DNA from: Erythroxylum novogranatense | Taxonomy: Eukaryota > Streptophyta > Magnoliopsida > Malpighiales > Erythroxylaceae | DNA length: 64,000 nt | Direction: 5' to 3' | Assembly (NCBI GenBank): GCA_029891385.1 | Contig: CM057233.1 | Span: 25,900,150-25,964,149, forward strand | In this document: piece after piece, positions 62,055-64,000 of the stretch | Layout: the number at the start of each line of letters is the position of its first letter | Numbering within the stretch: the stretch's first letter is position 1 | Position numbers and translations under genes: made by a program | Notes under the pieces: generated by a model | The model's input: only the letters and a program-made list of their open reading frames with translations | Database searches by the model: none | Told to the model about the DNA's origin: nothing

Positions 62055-62115
62055 GTGTATGAAAAATGCAATTGAGTTTGTGTATGGATTGTGAATGGAA
62101 GATTGAGTTTGAGTT
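62055..62115. repeat. Minisatellite, right part
   Basis: GTGTATGAAAAATGCAATTG, then AGTTTGTGTATGGATTGTGA continue the array interrupted by the hAT element. Confidence 0.75.
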
Positions 62116-62829
62116 TCATGAATGATTGATTTAGAAAACATGCATGAATGGTTAAGATCTTCCCTACTAAATATTGATTAATTGTTTATGATGACTGATT
62201 TTTGAAGAACGAAATATGATCCAATATATGTTATTTCAAATCGTGAGCTTGTAAGCTTATAATTAGCATTCAAATTTTATGCTCCATTTTATAAATTGAG
62301 TGATTGTCACAAAGTTTGATACTTCTACAACTTGGTTTGTTATACATGTTAAGAACTTATCATTAACCATTAGTTTTGGACTTATAAAGGAATAGAATGG
62401 TTAGTTCAAAATTACAATGACTCCTTCAATATAATACGATTAGCAACTTACAAAAAGTAATGAATGATACATCCCAAACAATCATTCATCGGAATACATC
62501 TACTAAGCGATTGTAGGATAATTTATGGGTATTATTGACTTAGTATAATTTTTGATGTTGAACTTACAAAATGTTTACAATTTGGAAACAGATTAAAATT
62601 GTTATGTGTCATTTCAAATGTATACATTACCAAATGACAAATATGTTTTACCTACTAATTAAATCGAATGGAAGGGTATTTAAGGATTCTAATACTCCTT
62701 TCGTTGGAATTGAAACGAGTCTCCAAATTTCACTCCACAACCTTTTTCACACCTAACTAATAACATCAAAAGGTTAATTTTATATATGATCAATCATTTC
62801 GTAATATAATGCAAAAAAAAAATTTATCA
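62116..62829. other. Intergenic stretch, no gene seen
   Basis: AT-rich. The 61-residue open frame at 62571-62756 has no family features. Confidence 0.4.
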
Positions 62830-63260
62830 AATTACCTGTATCAATCCAATTTTGCTCATGACTAACATGGTTTTTATGTTTTTTTATCTCCTTTATTTGA
62901 GATTTTAACTTTTTTTTTTCTCTTGGCCTCCTAAAACACAATTTCATATTAGCTTCTTTTTAATAATTATGCAAGCGCTTAAAAGTTGTTGTGCTATCAC
63001 CAACATAACCAAGGGTCTTATAAAATTCCACTTTTAACGAACTCGTCCTAGCAATAATGATATCATCATCGTCATGAATGTTACCAAACTATTTAAATTT
63101 CAACCTAGTCCAAATCTTCACCATGTAGCTATAGTTGGCTAGTAAGGGAGTCTCACTTAATATTACTATGTATAAATAAATCACATATCAACTTGCACCC
63201 ATCTCCTTCAGCCCATAAATCTTAATATTTCTTTCACTCGAAGTTTTGCTCATCTTATAG
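62830..63260 (-). pseudogene. Coding-like fragment of unknown family
   Basis: Minus-strand reading from about 63127 gives MVKIWTRLKFK, a stop, FGNIHDDDDIIIARTSSLKV, EFYKTLGYVGDSTTTFKRLH, a stop, then a Lys/Glu-rich stretch (RRPREKKKLKSQIKEIKKH) that could be coiled coil. A second piece near 63255-63195 reads SSERNIKIYGLKEMGAS. The composition is protein-like over about 100 residues, but I do not recognise the family. It could be a transposon-borne ORF (the CACTA-like end is on the same side) or a host-gene fragment. Confidence 0.4.
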
Positions 63261-64000
63261 TATATTAAACTTGTAAGCCCTTCTTTTATAATACAAACAT
63301 GGAATTGTTGTATGCCTTCTAAAACTCCTTGTTAACCATGACATGACTTTGTTAATTGGCATCGCCAATTAGTCTTACGATGGTTCTTAATGAAGCTTCT
63401 AGAACCCCATTAAAGTTAATCTTCTCTCATCTTCTCTCTTACTCTTAGTTAGAACTTGGCTTATTGAAACATTGCTAATGTTTCCTTTATTATGAATCTC
63501 CATTGAACATGGAATTTTCATCAATTTGTAGGTTTGACATATAGATATAATGTTTCCTACACCCTTGTTAAAACTTTAACAGAATTATTATTCTCCTTTA
63601 TTTTAATTTATAAGCATCTACTTTATTATTATAAAATGGTTAGTATCTCTCATATGAGTTTCATGGTTATTCATGTTTTCTAAACTGTGCTCAATACGTT
63701 TTGTATGATTGTTTTAATATATCCCGCTTTCAAAACTGTTAACAATTTTGTTCTTGGTTGTAGGAATTAATTTAATGACAATATTTCTATTTCAGATGAG
63801 ATTGAAGAGAAGTTTTAGGAGGCATTCAAATGAGATTCGTTTCCTTATTTTTTTTGACAATGTCAACAATGAATTTACACATATTTTAATTAATTTGTAT
63901 CAGTTTCTACATTTTTCATTGTAACTATCATCGTGTTCTTTCACGTACTTTAGGAAGATCCTTCGGTGCGTCAGTTGAGGTAAGTTAATTTGTTTTTTAC
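63261..64000. other. AT-rich end of the window, no gene seen
   Basis: No protein-like frame over 60 residues and no repeat I recognise. A gene starting outside the window cannot be excluded. Confidence 0.35.

Noticed and set aside
1..64000. CRISPR array, phage or bacterial operon
   Set aside because: No regularly spaced identical short repeats, no prokaryotic gene density or ribosome-binding sites; spliced gene and plant transposons instead.

Overview
The window is AT-rich nuclear DNA from a flowering plant, very probably a eudicot. Evidence: one spliced host gene with canonical GT-AG introns, plant-type LTR retrotransposons (Ty1/copia, Ty3/gypsy, Athila/Tat-like, TRIM), a tRNA-derived SINE, a plant L1-type LINE, hAT transposons and hAT-type MITEs. 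I cannot name the species. No rRNA gene, bona fide tRNA gene, CRISPR array or prokaryotic feature was seen.

Layout. 1-171: MITE-like element cut by the window edge. About 640-765: orphan right end of the same kind of hAT transposon found complete later. 1171-18268 (+): the only host gene I can support, an eight-exon gene for a 627-residue membrane protein with three predicted membrane spans. The reading frame closes exactly across seven introns. The introns are inflated by transposons: intron 1 (5.9 kb) holds minus-strand copia pol, a TRIM relic and a gypsy gag; intron 3 (3.6 kb) holds a SINE with perfect 10-bp target duplications; intron 7 (4.3 kb) holds two copia relics, the first split by two hAT MITEs.

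19192-33717: a copia element (E1) with about 1.5-1.6 kb LTRs and a shrunken internal region. Its 3' LTR is split by an 8771-bp insertion (E2, 23807-32577) with 5-bp target duplications. E2 is made of non-coding long LTR sequence of one family in both orientations. The 5' LTR of E1 carries a roughly 1-kb patchwork of LTR, SINE and LINE pieces. 33718-38185: AT-rich DNA, a quasi-palindromic tandem repeat, a TRIM (35749-36150), and a 2-kb solo LTR of the E2 family. About 39121-45410: an Athila/Tat-like LTR element with no coding region, holding a solo LTR of reverse orientation. 46407-50375: a 4-kb solo LTR with 5-bp target duplications. 51052-51330: CACTA-like end. 51640-62115: a minisatellite interrupted by a complete 10.1-kb hAT transposon (51937-62054, 8-bp target duplication). 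The hAT holds a decayed four-exon transposase and a nearly full-length minus-strand LINE. 62063-64000: mostly unassigned, with a weak minus-strand coding-like fragment.

The window is therefore one living gene beside a layered transposon graveyard. The nesting order can be read from target duplications. I did not find a convincing new gene system. The most unusual signal is that several unrelated LTR families each carry a short block of repeated quasi-palindromic words, with a different word in each block, inside long phrase-repetitive LTRs.
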